Positions 51,895 to 62,100 of a stretch of DNA of 64,000 nucleotides are shown here, one piece after another. How positions within the stretch are numbered: the first letter of the stretch is position 1; each line of letters opens with the position of its first letter. Location of the stretch: assembly GCA_013400975.1 (NCBI GenBank), contig WBMZ01003473.1, positions 124,001 through 188,000 of the forward strand, given 5' to 3'. Source of the stretch: Atrichornis clamosus. Lineage: Eukaryota; Chordata; Aves; Passeriformes; Menuridae. Position numbers and translations under genes: made by a program. Under the pieces are notes generated by a model. The model saw only the letters and a program-made list of their open reading frames with translations, was not told the origin of the DNA and did no database searches.

Positions 51895-52220
51895 AGGGTG
51901 AATCCCATAAATGCATACAAAAACCTGAAACGATGGTGCAAAGAAGATGGGCGAGGCTTTTTTCAGTGTAATGCTGTGTAAAGACAAGAGACAAAAAGCA
52001 CACACCCAGGAGGTTTCCTCTAAACATCAGGAAACACTTTTTTGTTGTGAGGGTGACGAAGTGCTCCAGCAGGTTACCCAGAGGTGTTATGAAATCTCCA
52101 TCCATGGAGATCTTCAAAAGCTGTCTGGACACAATCCTGAGTAACATGTTCTAGGGAAGGTTGGATCAGATGGTCTGGAGACATCTCTTCCAAACTCGAC
52201 AATCCTGTGATTCTGTGAAT
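51895..52220 (+). mobile_element. CR1 LINE, 3'-end fragment
   Basis: This is the typical 3' end of the bird CR1 retrotransposon. It shows, in order, a GATGGGCGAGGCTTTTTTCAG stretch, CATCAGGAAACACTTTTTT, GTGAGGGTGACGAAGTGCTCCAGCAGG as degenerate matches, and CATGGAGATCTTCAAAAGCTG. These are followed by GGTTGGATCAGATGGTCTGG, TCTCTTCCAAACTCGAC and the terminal ATTCTGTGA-type short repeats at about 52208-52219. CR1 inserts are usually cut short at the 5' end, as here. ORFs on the opposite strand (51875-52323) are shadows of the element. Confidence 0.92.
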
Positions 52221-54246
52221 GTCTATAGCAAACTTCACTGCCTCCTGAAATGAAGTGTATCCTAGAGCCCCATCTAAGCAGTACCCATAGCAACTGCTCC
52301 TTTGATTCTAAAATATATGTCAATAGGATATCAGGGTGGCACCAACTCTCAACTGTTCAACTCATAAACACATGATCTTTTATTTATGTCCCGAGTAAGA
52401 AAGCACCAAAATAACCATTTCTGCCAACTTGATGTTTAATAAGGGAGTACTTCAGTAACACGTAGTTACCGACTTAATCTGTCTCACCTGAACCAGCTAC
52501 ACAGATCCAAATCTGTGAGTGAAACACTGGGGACTGGATGTCTGATTGAAGAGAGACATCGCGGAAACAATCCATATTAACTCATAGAACAACAATATTA
52601 GGATAACAAATGTAATTACATAAGTGGGAAAAAGATGAACTTTGTGTTTCAACTGCAAGTTTTAAATTCAAACATAAATGCATCTCTATTAATCACTTTT
52701 TTACAGTCAAGCAGAATATATAATCATAATTTGGGGTGAAGAGCAATAGGTTTGGCAGGAATTCTCTTTTATTCCCTGCTATAAATTTGAAAAGATCACA
52801 GGCAAAGTTTTTGGGGGCAGGGAAGAGGAAAAAGTTTTAACTTTAATTAGAGCCAGATTACCCATTGCTGTACAGTTTACTGCAATAGTATTTAACCTGG
52901 ATAACCCTTGTTAAGGTTTACATCTGGTTTCCTAAGGAGGTCCAGGTAAAGGGGAAACATTGTACTGGAACTTAGCATCTTGAATGCTTACTTAGTAACC
53001 AAATTCTTTTATATTTAAAAAATTTTTATTTAAGGAGAAAGTGTATCACACTGTTAAATTCCGAAATAGCCTTTGTAGTATAGCAGAAGACAAAAAACTC
53101 GTGCATGAAAGGGATTTATAAGCACAGATACACACAGATACTCTCCCTAGAGCCATTCCTATTTTACTGATTTAGTGGATGGTCTCAAACAGACTGAAAC
53201 CAGCAGCCTCCAACAGTGTGGTTATTCTGGATTTTTATGGTGTATCACTATACTTCATTATTCTGAAAAGAAGGCAGAGTCTGTAGGCACTATGTATTCC
53301 ACAGTCTTCAATAGTCCTGCTGTACTAGTTGTAAAGAGTATAGACAGAAGTTTTCTATCCTAGATGGACTCTCTTAACTGATTTCTGTTCCTATTTTTTA
53401 TACACCAGCATGAAATAAACAAAGGAATATTATGTTTCCATAACCAAGCTTGCACCTTGTGATGATCTATGCTTGTCTTCCGTATGGTTATCCAGTTACA
53501 TGGATAACTATAGCGTGCTCCCATTTAATCCATTATGTAAACCATTTTATGTCTAGAAAGTGACTCTACAGAGTTGTAATAGCTGTCAAGCCACTGTGTT
53601 TGTGAAGGGGAGGGTTCCTGAAAAAAAAAGCATACTCCAAGTGGATCTTTTCTCAAAAGTCATATGCTGCACTGGCATTGCAGAGATTGATGATTAGGCT
53701 AGTAACTATGGTACAATAAAATCCACACTGGTAAATTTTCAATGTGTACAAAGTTACTGATCAAAGACAATGTAATTGGTGTGGGTTTGGTAGTGGTGTT
53801 TTTTTGTTTGTTTTGTTTTTCAGGAGACTTTTTTGTTCAGAACCCGTGAATACTACTTTCCAAGACATTTTTTTCCTATGTCAATATTTTCAAATAGGCA
53901 ATCTATATGGTGTAGCTGTTGGGTGTGTTTGAGTGATATGATCTTGCCAAGCAGGGAGTGGAGTGCCTTGTGTAGAATAAACTTTATGTTACTTAACAAT
54001 ATATAAAGATGAAGCATAATTAATGATTTGCCTTGGTGACTCATGATAATTACTGTATTAAACTTTGATAACAGCATTTTTTCCTCCCCTCTGTCTCTTC
54101 TCGTCTTTCCCTGCACTACCCCCAGGCTACAGCAGTCTTTACCAGCCTTCTGGTAATATTCTGTTTTGTACAGTGCCAGTAATACTGTCTATCATCTCAG
54201 GTCTCTGCTTCCTGGAATCATTAATACTGTGCTTTGGAAATTATTT

Positions 54247-54338
54247 GAGACAGAAGGCTTTACAATTGTACTTACTGGTTCAGCCTGGTTCCCTGAAATT
54301 AGGTTTAGTGCATTTTCAAAAGGAGAATTTTGCAGATA
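54247..54338 (+). repeat. Unidentified dispersed repeat, copy A
   Basis: This block aligns to the reverse complement of 55788-55884. The first 52 positions agree at 43 without gaps, and the differences are mostly transitions; similarity continues through a shared GTGCATTTTCAAAA. Translation in one frame gives LRQKALQLYLLVQPGSL here and MRQKAPQLYLLVQSSSL in the other copy, but stops and frame changes argue against a gene. Family unknown; likely an old SINE, LINE tail or DNA element. Confidence 0.75.
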
Positions 54339-54802
54339 GGAGCCCAAATGGATTTTCAACTAGGCTTCAACCTTTTTGAAACCTATGGATGTTGAATAGT
54401 CTTTTACTAGTTGCCATGCCAACTGACACCAGAGAAACACTCTGCTGTGTGTTCATCCCCTAGAAAGCTTCACCAGATGTCTTCAACAAATTGCCATGAA
54501 AAGACTTGGGTCTGTCAGTCTTGTTAGGAGATAAAAATCAGACTGAAATGTCCCTGCCTCCACTTCTGATAAAACCAGCCCATAAAATATGTAGACCTGC
54601 AGTACTCTCATGGAAAACCAGCAAAATCTCTCACCCCCAACCTAACTCTCCCTCACTTCCTGTAGCAAGATTTTTAAAATATTTATGTTCTTATTCCTAC
54701 ACGAAGCACAAGGCCATTATGCTTTGCAGCTGACATCGTCTGGCAATGCAAAGCTAGAAGCATCTGGTTGGCAGCAGAGAAAGAGAACAAGTTGATAAAT
54801 TA

Positions 54803-54820
54803 TTGATTTATATAAATCAA
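54803..54820. repeat. 18-bp perfect palindrome
   Basis: TTGATTTATATAAATCAA equals its own reverse complement. It is AT-rich, so chance is plausible. Confidence 0.75.
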
Positions 54821-55255
54821 CACCCTTTAAATATTGTGTTTTGAAGAAAAAAAAAGCTTTTTTATAATGTCAACTAGAAAAGTGTTCAGATGAAAAACAC
54901 CTTATCAAGTGCTTTGAGATTTTCTGCCCTTACCTCGGACACCAAATATATCTATGCAATATATTGTCATTCTCTCATGGGGCAATATGGAAACACAAAA
55001 ATATTTGGGATTTTTTTCCTAGTGATCTAGGCCTTCAGTTTTATTTTTTTTCCATTTTATTTTTTATAATTGTGTCTGTGGAAGAAACAAAAGTGTATTC
55101 AAACATTTCAAAAAATACAGAAAATGAGGTTTAAGACTTAATAATGTTTGAAAGATATGTGCCATGCAGGATGACCTCAAGAAAAAAATTGTGAAGAAAC
55201 AGCAGAAGCTGTGGTTACACAGCCCCTCTAGAGAACTGTTCACTGTTTTTACTGC

Positions 55256-55286
55256 ATATATATATATATATATTTATTTATTTATA
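55256..55286. repeat. (AT)n followed by (TTTA)n microsatellite
   Basis: About nine AT units followed by about three TTTA units. Likely length-variable between individuals. Confidence 0.9.
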
Positions 55287-55787
55287 CGCACGTTTACGGC
55301 ACTCAGGACACTGTGAAATGCAGGAGAGCATGATTTATGTAAATCATCTACAGTGAATTTCTAGAAGACAATGTATCACAAAGTACTTCATCCTGTTACT
55401 TCAATGCTTGTCACATTGTCTTTATAGGAGATTAAAGGAGCTTAATTAGGAGCTATGCCATCATTCACTACACATAAATACACAGTTCATACGTATCGTA
55501 ATTTTTACATTGAAAATAAAAGTGTGTTGTCCATTCACGCAGCTCAATTAACTTTTAAAAGTAATATTGATTTTCTATTTTACGCATTTGTTTTTCCCCA
55601 AGTGCTATAGTCTGTTATGCATGAAACTTCTCCTGACACTATTTAGCAATTTTGTATTACATTACTTGTATATACTCAATACAAATGTCAGTCATTCAAC
55701 AACCCTCAGTTTGCCATCCAAATACGTTGTTCTACAAAGATGATGCTTAGAAATGCCAGTGTAGCTCTGAGACTCAAAATACAGTCT

Positions 55788-55884
55788 TATGTGCGGAGTT
55801 TTCTTTTTGAAAATGCACTGAATATTCAACCTGCTCAGGGAGCTAGACTGAACCAGCAAGTACAGTTGTGGAGCCTTCTGTCTC
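55788..55884 (-). repeat. Unidentified dispersed repeat, copy B
   Basis: Inverted partner of 54247-54338, about 1.45 kb away. The start of similarity is sharp at GAGACAGAAGGCT (minus strand, 55884) and fades after the shared GTGCATTTTCAAAA segment. Confidence 0.75.
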
Positions 55885-56030
55885 ATCTGGGAATTCACAG
55901 AAAAGGACTGATGTGAAACTTTATGTTGACTGTTACCAAAATGTGGAAACTGCCATGTGAAGCAGTTTCTTCTTCAAACCTTTCAACAATGCTGCTTCTG
56001 GGAGGATTGTCTGTTGCTGTTGCCCTTCTA

Positions 56031-56700
56031 ACATGGAAAAATTCAAGTTGGAAAGGATGTTAGGAGGTCTGCTGTACCAGCTTCTACTGATGGTTCTGCC
56101 TGAGAACCATCACCAAGAAGATTGCATCATGTGACTCAGGGTTTGCCCATGCCTGGTGTTCAAAATTTCTGCGGATGCAGAGGACACAGACTCTCTGGGA
56201 AACATGCTTCACTCTGGGATGTCCTTATGAGAAAAAGGGTTTCTCTTTACCTCCAGTATGAACCTGTCATGTTTTAATGTATGTCTACTATTTCTCAGGA
56301 TACCATCAGGCTCTCCAGAGCCTGCACCTGTCTGCCCAACCAGCAGGTCATAGGCAGAAGCATATTCTGAGGTGCCCTCAAAACCTTCCCTTCTCCAGGC
56401 TGCCTCGTCCCTCAGGATTACCTCACTGTGCAGATGCTTCAGTCCCTGAGCATCCTAGTGGGCCTCTGCTGGGCTCACACCAGTTTGGTGAAGCTTCTCC
56501 TGGACTGGGGACCCCAAATAAGAGGAGACACTACCTAGGTGTGGCTCAAAATGGGCCAAGTCAAGGTGGGTCCTCACATTCCTGCATCTCCTGGCTGTGG
56601 TGCTGGATGCTGCTGACAGGGTGTAGTCTGCACCAGTGCCTGGGCCCCTGATTTCCCAGTGGCAGGGCCTGGCATTCCTCCATGTGGAAGTGCACAAGGC
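56031..56700 (-). mobile_element. CR1 LINE, diverged 3' region
   Basis: In the plus-strand reading the CR1 3' end appears reversed. It begins near GGAAAAATTCAAGTTGGAAA at about 56034-56053 (the tail end of CR1), then shows a decayed TTTCTC...CCTGAACCTCC-like part at about 56235-56290. TTCCCTTCTCCAGGCTGCC at about 56386-56404 follows, then CCCTGAGCATCCT, TGGACTGGGGACCCCAAATA and a TACCTAGGTGTGGCTCA block at about 56532-56548. These follow the order of a bird CR1 read antisense. It is clearly more diverged than the copy at 51895. ORFs of 80-124 residues on both strands here (for example 56277-56651 plus) arise from the element's GC content. The far end, toward 56700-56770, is uncertain. Confidence 0.8.
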
Positions 56701-57892
56701 CCACTCCTCCAGCATGAACCAGTTCCTCTGGCTAACCTGCTCTCCAGAGCTTCATCTGGTTTCCTTAGGTGGATGACACCTTCCATCCTGAGGAGCAAGG
56801 GTTCTTGTGTCTCCTTGTGGTAGTGGAAAAGGTTATTAAGTGGGATAGATCTCAGGACAGACATGGTTCTCCACTTGCTAACAGTTTCCACATAAAGTAT
56901 TACTTGTTAACCACTACTCTCTGCATTTGTTCTGAAAAAAACCCCAACTCGTTATAGTGCAAAACCTGCCTCCCTCCTAAATGAGAATTCAAACTCAAAA
57001 CCTCTGTCCTAAAAGGTATACTGCAGAAAGTAGAAACATTTTGCAAGTAGCACAAGTTTCACTTTGGTACTGATGACTGTTTTATATGAAAGATATTCAT
57101 ATACTTCTAACACATCTCAGATATAAACTCCAAAATAAGGAATTCACATATTTTATGAGAAGAAATTAAAGCACATGATTTCCATAAACTGAAGATTTCA
57201 TTTTTAAAAAAGTGCTGTCAATTCACAGTTTTTCTTCACTCTTGAAGAACTAAAAGGCTTTTGGCAAGGTGCCCCTTCCAAAACTGTTTTTTAAAGCTCA
57301 CAGCTGTGGAAATTATGCAGAAATATATTATGATACTACCTACTACAACACATACAAACTATCTAGGTATGAATATATAAATAAAAATTTCCTATTCTAT
57401 ACTAAACAATGTACGTGCTCTAGTGTATTTTCTCTGTGGAGTGGTTTAGTCATCTTATAGTATTTATATTGGTCTGCTAACCAATATGTTCCTACTGGCA
57501 GCCGTGATGAAGATCATTAATACTTTAACTTCTTTGTGACTCCCCTCCCTCCCAGTTAATTTTTTTTTTCCACAACAGAGATCTATGCCAGAACCTAGGG
57601 ACTGTCTCATGGCATTCCTGGGGAGAATCTAGGGTCCTGTTTTACCAAAACAGAAATATTCAGAAATATAATTACAAACAGCAAATGAAAGACCAAAGTC
57701 TTGAGAAAAGGCCTGAACTTTGGGCAAGGTTGTTTTTAACGAATATAAGGGAGATGAGAGCAAGAGTCACCTCTTCTGAGCAATAAGGGAAAGAGCCATC
57801 AGGAGGACATACTAATATGAACAAGAACAGTGTAAATATGTTGATGTTCCATTGCCTCAGACTGGTTTTCTCGCTTCTGCAATTTGTCACAC
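56701..57892. other. Non-coding DNA
   Basis: The first part may still contain diverged CR1 sequence. The rest is AT-rich without recognisable genes or repeats. Confidence 0.55.
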
Positions 57893-58102
57893 TGACCGCT
57901 TGACCACCCGGAGGCCAAGCAGGCGACCTGCTTCCAGCGTCCTGGTAGCAGAACAAATAACAGCTTGATGGCCAAGTGTTAGCTCACAAGAGAGCAATCT
58001 GCTCCAAGCCTCTTCGAGGAGCTGGCAGCAGTTGGATGACGCAGTTGCAACAGGCAGAGACAAAGAAGGAGAAAGGGACTCCTTGCAGCAGCAATCCAAG
58101 TC

Positions 58103-58108
58103 TTTATT
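58103..58108 (-). terminator. AATAAA poly(A) signal of the LTR
   Basis: AATAAA on the minus strand, about 80 bp downstream of the LTR's TATA-like box, in the position expected for an LTR with a short R region. Confidence 0.6.
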
Positions 58109-58183
58109 CTCTGGCCCAGGGGCTGGGAGAACACGGAGGCAGGAAAGGCAGGCAACAGAAAGCCAGGAATGGCAGTTGCAGTG

Positions 58184-58197
58184 CCTTATAAGGTGCA
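58184..58197 (-). promoter_or_regulatory. TATA-like box of the LTR
   Basis: The minus strand reads CACCTTATAAGGC. Its spacing upstream of the AATAAA at 58103-58108 supports a retroviral core promoter. Whether it still drives transcription is not known from sequence. Confidence 0.55.
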
Positions 58198-58954
58198 ACC
58201 AAAAGGGGAGGAACAAAGGGGATAAACCAATAGTGAAAGGTTACGGGGTAACAGGTAGCCAACAACAGGATCTCAGGGGAGGGTTCAATTTAAATAAACC
58301 AATGGGGATAACAATAAAGCAGAGCTTTCCAGAACGTAATTGAATATACAATAACCTCATACATAAACAGGAAAGCAATGTCCAATGAACAACTCTAGAA
58401 CACAGAAGACTCTGGAATAAGGGGAGGAATCTTTGCCCAAGGAGACACCCAGTGGGATGTGGCCTAAACTTCACTGGGTCATCCTCTGCCTCAGACCCAC
58501 TGTCCCGGGCAGGAAAATCCACCCACTGGATGCCCTGGTCAATGCGGGGCCCACAGGTGGGCCCGACCACTGCAACAGCTACTCAAGATATGAAAAGAGA
58601 GTAGCAGAAAAAAATCATCAAAAAGACCATATCTTCCAGTCCTCATGGAAGATGCCATTGTGTTTACATTTTACAAAAGCTTATACTTAATCCCGTCACA
58701 GTAACAAAGTTCATTAGGGTGACCAAGGTGTTTGTTTGATAAATGCTTTTTTACAGCAGATGAGCAACTTTTACTTGCCTCTGCTTGTTCTTTCAACAGT
58801 GTGAGAAAGTGGCTGCTGTTTGAGCTTGCGTGTTTGTGATGCCCCTGCTTTGATGTTGATACACCAGCCATCCCTACAGCAAACTGTTGTCCTGGAAGCT
58901 GTGAAGACCTCTGATTGCTTGAGCACTTTACTAACTTTCTATCTTCATCTCTAG

Positions 58955-59149
58955 TCAGATGTGATCATGACACAAATATCCTTGACTAGTTTGGGCGTCA
59001 ATCACTTGCAGCTAGAGAAAGATCTGCTGGATGAACAGGATGACAACTTCATATACACAGGAGTGTGGAAGGGACCCCTCAAGTCAGTCTTTAAAGAAAA
59101 AAAGACTGTTCCAGACTCAGAAATGAAAAGTGAAGAGCCCTTGAACATG
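58955..59149 (+). CDS. Probable coding exon of an unidentified gene
   Basis: A 195-nt block (65 codons, phase 0 at both ends) has no stop and ordinary codon use. It is preceded by a strong acceptor: a TTACTAAC branch-point-like motif, a pyrimidine tract TTTCTATCTTCATCTCTAG, and AG at 58953-58954. It is followed by ATG|GTAATC, a moderate donor, with GT at 59150-59151. The peptide starts SDVIMTQISLTSLG, continues NHLQLEKDLLDEQDDNF and VWKGPLKSVFKEKK, and ends SEEPLNM. It is charged and hydrophilic, with no signal peptide, membrane helix or domain that I recognise. An in-frame stop follows after V-I-N, so if the donor is not used this would be the last coding exon, with ATTAAA-type poly(A) candidates several hundred bases downstream. 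No partner exon was identified, consistent with long introns. Exon structure is seen; function is unknown. Confidence 0.5.
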
Positions 59150-62100
59150 GTAATCAACTAATAACAGCATTACTCAAGAAAACTCTCTTAAAATGCTGAC
59201 AGGCACACCATCTTCTACATCAGACACTTGAAGATAGTGTATAGGTTGTGATGCAATCTAGAAAGGAGGCAGAGAAAGGGTTTCTTAAGGGATATTGGTT
59301 TTTATACTGACTGATATGTCTGAAGAAGAGTTCATGTTTTTCCATTTGTCAATTTTGATGTGTCCTTCAAAAGCTTAACTAAACTGAATTGCAATTGTAT
59401 TAGCTATTAGATATTTTGATAGAACTCTACCATTAGAATTAAAGTACGGAAACAGATGTAGAAAGTTGTGTCACAAAGGCCACATTCCTTTAGATTCAGA
59501 ATATTGAAAACTGTGCCTTTTGTGTTTGTTGTTATCCAAGAACACCATTAGTTTTTGATATCTGTTTCTCTTGTATGCTGGATATCCACACAGAGAAAAC
59601 AAAGAATTCTTTCTATTAAAGCATTTTACGTGAAGAAAGGATTAAACGGAAAATTACTTTCAAGGACAATGGCCTCCTGCTGAAGATCAGGTGCAGGAGG
59701 ATGGTTCAGTATTTTGCAGGAACACAAAAAGGCACAGGACTGGCCAAAAAGGACAAACCTGCTCAACAGTTTAACAGCTTCACAACAGTTTGCTCAAGCA
59801 GGGTGTGATGGGACTGGGGTTTCTGGGAGATCAGAACAGGAAGCTGGTCTCCAACAGCATGCAACACTCATATCCTTTCTCTGAAATATATCAAATGTAT
59901 GAGGCTACTGCTGAGGCTCCTTTTACTTCAGAAATAAGGTGTCAAGGAGGATATATCTATATATGGTGTTTATTCTTACAGCAACAGTACTGTTCCTTGT
60001 TGGTTAAACGTGTAAATTTAACATTCTGAGACAAACGCATTGAAAACATGCGTGCAGGAGTGTAAGACTTGGTTTATCACTGTAATGTTTTTCCATATTA
60101 GCAACAGTTTTACTACTTTAAACGTAAGAATATGGATACTGTTCAGGGTCTCTGTTCCTTCAGTGTTAAGACGTTATGGTGCCAAACCCGCAAACAAGGC
60201 AATACCACTCACGCTGACTTCCTGACTTTCCTGCTGGACTCTGGAGCCACCCAGAGAAAAAGCTTCTTGTACTGGATGCTGAGTATATAGTTGGCATCTA
60301 ATAGAACCAGTTACCTTTTTATATTGAACTAGGTGAACATCTAATTCCTCTGAAACTATACAGACTTTTAGCATATCCACAGTAACTGCAGGCAAGGAGT
60401 TCCAATACACTGCATTGGAAAGTCAGGAGGTTGACATGAGCGGTATTGTCTAGGTGAACACTTTTGACACTGTAACTTCCTAAAACTGGAGAAATTGAGA
60501 CCTTGAAAAAACCTGATAATTTGGTCTGAGCTTATATTTTGTTAAACTAATTAGAGGCCCATCCCATTTTACAATAAAGACTGTTAGCAAACCCTGTACT
60601 GACTTTCCATTTGTCTCATAATTCTGTGGACAAAAATTCATGTTAAATTTAATTTTCCAAATTATTTTTTCATTTGTTGACCAGTTTATGACACCGATAC
60701 AGATCTGTAAGAAAAAAATAACCTGCACCTTTCCAGTGGATACAGAAAGAAACAATCAGCATAAGTGGGCTGTTTTATACAGATCCTTTTCTAAAACTTT
60801 AAAGAACTGAAATTCTACCTTTGACAGGGAAGACCCTGACTATGAAGGCCAAAGTGTTAATCTTCGAGAGAAGAGATAGTGATACAAGGTTACAGACGTG
60901 GCAGTCATAATTGTTTTTAATTTTCAAGATTTCTTTTAAAGGAAGCTCTAACAGCTCCCAGCATATATGAGGCTCAGTATAATACAGTAACTTTTACATC
61001 ACTGGTGATTATGTGCCTGTCCATCCCTGTCTGAATAACAAACTTGATTATAAGATTATGTACGTCTTGAGCATAAAAACCCCCCATATTTTCTATTAAC
61101 TTTTTAAAACTTATTAAAATGTGAAGTTCTTTCTAGGTTTATACACCCTTAAAATGATTCTTCCACAAATCTGGAAGAAGTCAGTACCAGTAAGATCTAC
61201 TATGTCCCTGCAGTGACCTTGTTATATATCTTTTAATGAATTAAAAATTGTAGAGTAACTTGCTTGAGAAATCAAATAAAACCACTTTATGAAAATGCAA
61301 GTTATAGCCACTGTTTAGTAGTTTTAAAGTTCAGTAGTTTCACTCATGCTCTGTGATACTGTACCACAAGTAACAACAGAGCAGCATGAAGTCACTTGGC
61401 TTGAAGCCCTTATGTTCTCTCTCCCTGTAATCTTGAGTTTGACCTGTAGATATTGAGAAGTCCTAAAACTTACTGGGTTCAGTTTAAAAACCTCTCTAAG
61501 CCAAATATGACTAGGATTTAATTAGTAAGATTATCTCCTTTGCCACATTAGTGATATCCTCTTTCTACGTGTTTAATTTTACCATTTTTCACAAGAAAAG
61601 GGAGAAGTTGTCTGTAAAAATGCCACAGAGACAACTGTGTAGCCTTGAGACAAACTACCTTCTTTTACATGTATTTCTTAGCTAGAGACCAGTTCTGCAC
61701 TCACTGAGCACTTTAACTGATCTCTAGATACTTTACAAAGTAAAATACAGGCTTGGGACTGTTTTCTGTTCTTCTCATCCACCGTCAGCGTGACTTTCTC
61801 TAACGGATCAATAAACATACCTACATAAACTACTCTTGGAAAACCCAATATTTATTTCTTTAAAAATGTTCTCAGTAGGGTTGATTCAAGAGATACATAC
61901 CTTGTCTCCAAGAATGAGGCAGCCTCAGAGGACAGTAGCCCACACAGCTGCACCCAGCACACTTGACTACAACACAACAAATACAATGCAGGATGCTCAT
62001 GCTGTGACTGAGGAACATTTTCAACTTTCAGTTAAATTTGCACCAAAAAGAAACTAAACAATTTAAATAGGTGGTGTTCAGGAGTATATAGATATTTCTG

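Larger units (their letters stand above)
52221..56030. other. Non-coding DNA with an inverted repeat pair
   Basis: No supported gene. It contains the two inverted copies of an unidentified repeat listed separately, a perfect 18-bp palindrome at 54803-54820, and a microsatellite at 55256-55286. ORFs such as 54065-54379 plus overlap the repeat and are not genes. Confidence 0.55.
57893..58577 (-). mobile_element. Solo LTR with intact promoter and poly(A) signals
   Basis: Read on the minus strand, the element begins TGTTGCAGTGGTCGGGCCC at 58577. A U3 of about 380 bp leads to a TATA-like CACCTTATAAGGC at about 58184-58197. About 80 bp further on lies AATAAA (58103-58108) followed by GACTTGGATTGCTGCTGC, then a U5-like GC-rich part ending around 57893-57901. 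This arrangement of U3, TATA, short R with AATAAA, and U5 is that of a retroviral LTR, probably of a bird ERVK-like or alpha/beta-like family; the family name is inferred. No viral genes flank it. No exact target duplication could be fixed because the U5 end is uncertain. Overlapping ORFs (57887-58216 and 58241-58570 minus) are not genes. Confidence 0.75.

Noticed and set aside
51875..52323. Overlapping ORFs on both strands
   Set aside because: They are shadows of the CR1 3' end at 51895-52220.
56277..56651. 124-residue plus-strand ORF and overlapping minus-strand ORFs
   Set aside because: They sit inside a reversed, diverged CR1 3' end.
57887..58570. Two minus-strand ORFs of 109 residues
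   Set aside because: They fall within the solo LTR and cross its promoter and poly(A) region; no retroviral protein motif is present.
60174..60410. Minus-strand ORF beginning with a YWNSLP-like phrase that resembles the end of LINE ORF2 proteins
   Set aside because: Similarity is limited to a few residues and no other LINE block is in order around it.
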